From positions 1 through 24,407 of the forward strand of contig JAECRW010000006.1 in NCBI GenBank assembly GCA_016294985.1: a stretch of DNA of 24,407 nucleotides, in the 5' to 3' direction. This DNA comes from Candidatus Sifarchaeum marinoarchaea (GTDB lineage Archaea > Asgardarchaeota > Sifarchaeia > Borrarchaeales > Borrarchaeaceae). Every line of letters begins with the position of its first letter. The stretch's first letter is position 1. The notes under the pieces were generated by a model that saw only the letters and a program-made list of their open reading frames with translations, had not been told where the DNA came from and ran no database searches. The position numbers and the translations under genes were made by a program. Below are positions 23,561 through 24,407 of this stretch, in pieces.

Positions 23561-24407
23561 ATGAAGCGCCTCATCCTGCACGTCGACCTAGACTGCTTTT
23601 TTGCGGCAATCGAGGTACGAGACAACCCGTTACTCAAAGGACTGCCCTTAGTGGTTGGTGCAGATCCTAAAAGGGGAAAGGGAAGAGGCGTTGTTTCCAC
23701 CTGTTCCTATGAGGCACGAGAATATGGAATTCACTCGGGTATGCCAATATCTAAGGCGTATAGATTATGTCCTGATGCAGTATTTGTGTTACCGAATTTC
23801 GACAAGTACCTTGAAGCTTCAGAACAGTTCTTCCGCATACTTCAGAAGTATTCGTCGGTGTGTCAAGAGGCAGGGGTTGATGAAGGTTACCTAGATCTTA
23901 CAGATGTATGTGCGGATTATGATGAGGCCAGAAATATCGCCGAGCGGATGCAACAAGAAGTATATGATACACTAGGTGTAACTTGCTCAGTCGGATGTGC
24001 ACCTACCAAACCGTTTGCAAAAATGGCTTCTGAGCACAATAAACCCAATGGTATTACTATTATCGAACCCGAGGAAGTTAAATCGTTCTTGAAGAACATG
24101 GATATCACTGATCTTCCGGGAATAGGTAGAAGAAGTAAAAAATACTACAATGAGAAGGGAATACACACGATTGGAGATCTTTTAAACACTCCCTTACCGA
24201 AAATGCTAGAATTATTCGGTAAATATGGGAAAACGATCTGGGAATTAGCACATGGTGTGAACAATAATCCTGTAGGCGATTTTTATGTACGAAAATCTAT
24301 TGGCAAGTCAAGGACGTTTAACCAGGATACCGCCGATATAACGGATATTTTGAGAACGTTAGAAACGCTGTCGGCAAGAATTCACGAATATTTGAGTGAG
24401 CATAAGA
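23561..24407 (+). CDS. dinB: Y-family DNA polymerase (DinB/Dbh, Pol IV), 3' end cut by the window
   Basis: This is a translesion DNA polymerase, 282 codons to the window edge without a stop; the full protein should be about 350-400 aa. The catalytic palm motif HVDLDCFFAAIE is at residues 7-18, with F13/F14 at the steric-gate position. EAREYGIHSGMP in the fingers is present, and the second catalytic motif reads AGVDEGYLDLT, where SxDEAYLD is usual. SVGCAPTKPFAKMASEHNKPNG is typical of DinB, and LPGIGRRSKKYY is the helix-hairpin-helix. The little-finger domain begins near VRKSIGKSRTF. ATG 23561 is used; an in-frame TTG lies nine bases upstream. A TATA-like CTATAAATT (about 23519-23527) gives a very short leader. 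Confidence 0.92.
   Translation, partial: MKRLILHVDLDCFFAAIEVRDNPLLKGLPLVVGADPKRGKGRGVVSTCSYEAREYGIHSGMPISKAYRLCPDAVFVLPNFDKYLEASEQFFRILQKYSSVCQEAGVDEGYLDLTDVCADYDEARNIAERMQQEVYDTLGVTCSVGCAPTKPFAKMASEHNKPNGITIIEPEEVKSFLKNMDITDLPGIGRRSKKYYNEKGIHTIGDLLNTPLPKMLELFGKYGKTIWELAHGVNNNPVGDFYVRKSIGKSRTFNQDTADITDILRTLETLSARIHEYLSEHK

Overview
The window looks like a chromosomal segment of an uncultivated, moderately AT-rich anaerobic archaeon. The archaeal signs are TATA/BRE-type promoters (TTTAAA or GTATAAAA about 26 nt before transcript starts), a SEC11-like signal peptidase, a ferredoxin-dependent 2-oxoacid oxidoreductase, a compact RNase Z-like hydrolase, a LarA-type racemase, frequent GTG/TTG starts and at least one apparently leaderless gene. 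I cannot assign a phylum from the sequence alone. No tRNA, rRNA, CRISPR array, insertion sequence or integrase was seen.

Layout. (1) 1-1740: korA-korB-type 2-oxoacid:ferredoxin oxidoreductase genes on the minus strand, with a perfect 14-bp palindrome beside the TATA box. (2) 1973-3632: a tiny rubrerythrin-like protein, converging on a coiled-coil membrane protein of unknown function. (3) 4059-8660: five copies of one cysteine-containing family that resembles L-2-amino-thiazoline-4-carboxylate (ATC) hydrolase. Three are intact (4059, 4638, 7409), one has a frameshift (8113-8660) and one is a clear pseudogene (7028-7365). A GltD/NfnB-like flavoprotein with an extra N-terminal RAM/ACT-like domain lies among them. 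(4) 8694-13297, minus strand: a signalling operon reading, in transcription order, a 46-aa leaderless small ORF, a four-PAS histidine kinase, a stand-alone receiver, a receiver-PAS-PAS-PAS protein, then the frameshifted family copy. (5) 13600-14346: RNase Z-like hydrolase. (6) 14405-19136: cell-surface glycan genes (a methyltransferase, two GT39-type membrane glycosyltransferases, a four-helix membrane protein). (7) 19331-21250: signal peptidase I and LarA. (8) 21313-24407: two divergent DUF72 proteins, one with a SWIM-like tail, then a Y-family DNA polymerase cut by the window edge.

The most interesting part is 3.6-13.3 kb. The ATC-hydrolase-like copies, the membrane protein and the signalling operon share a near-identical extended promoter, roughly CATGAAAAGTATAAAAGT, suggesting co-expression. 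The kinase contains a PAS domain with a CxxC pair, and the last gene of its operon is a copy of the cysteine-containing family. One possible reading is a thiol- or redox-linked sensing module with an expanding and decaying set of small effector enzymes. This is an inference from gene order, promoters and motifs, not a demonstrated function.
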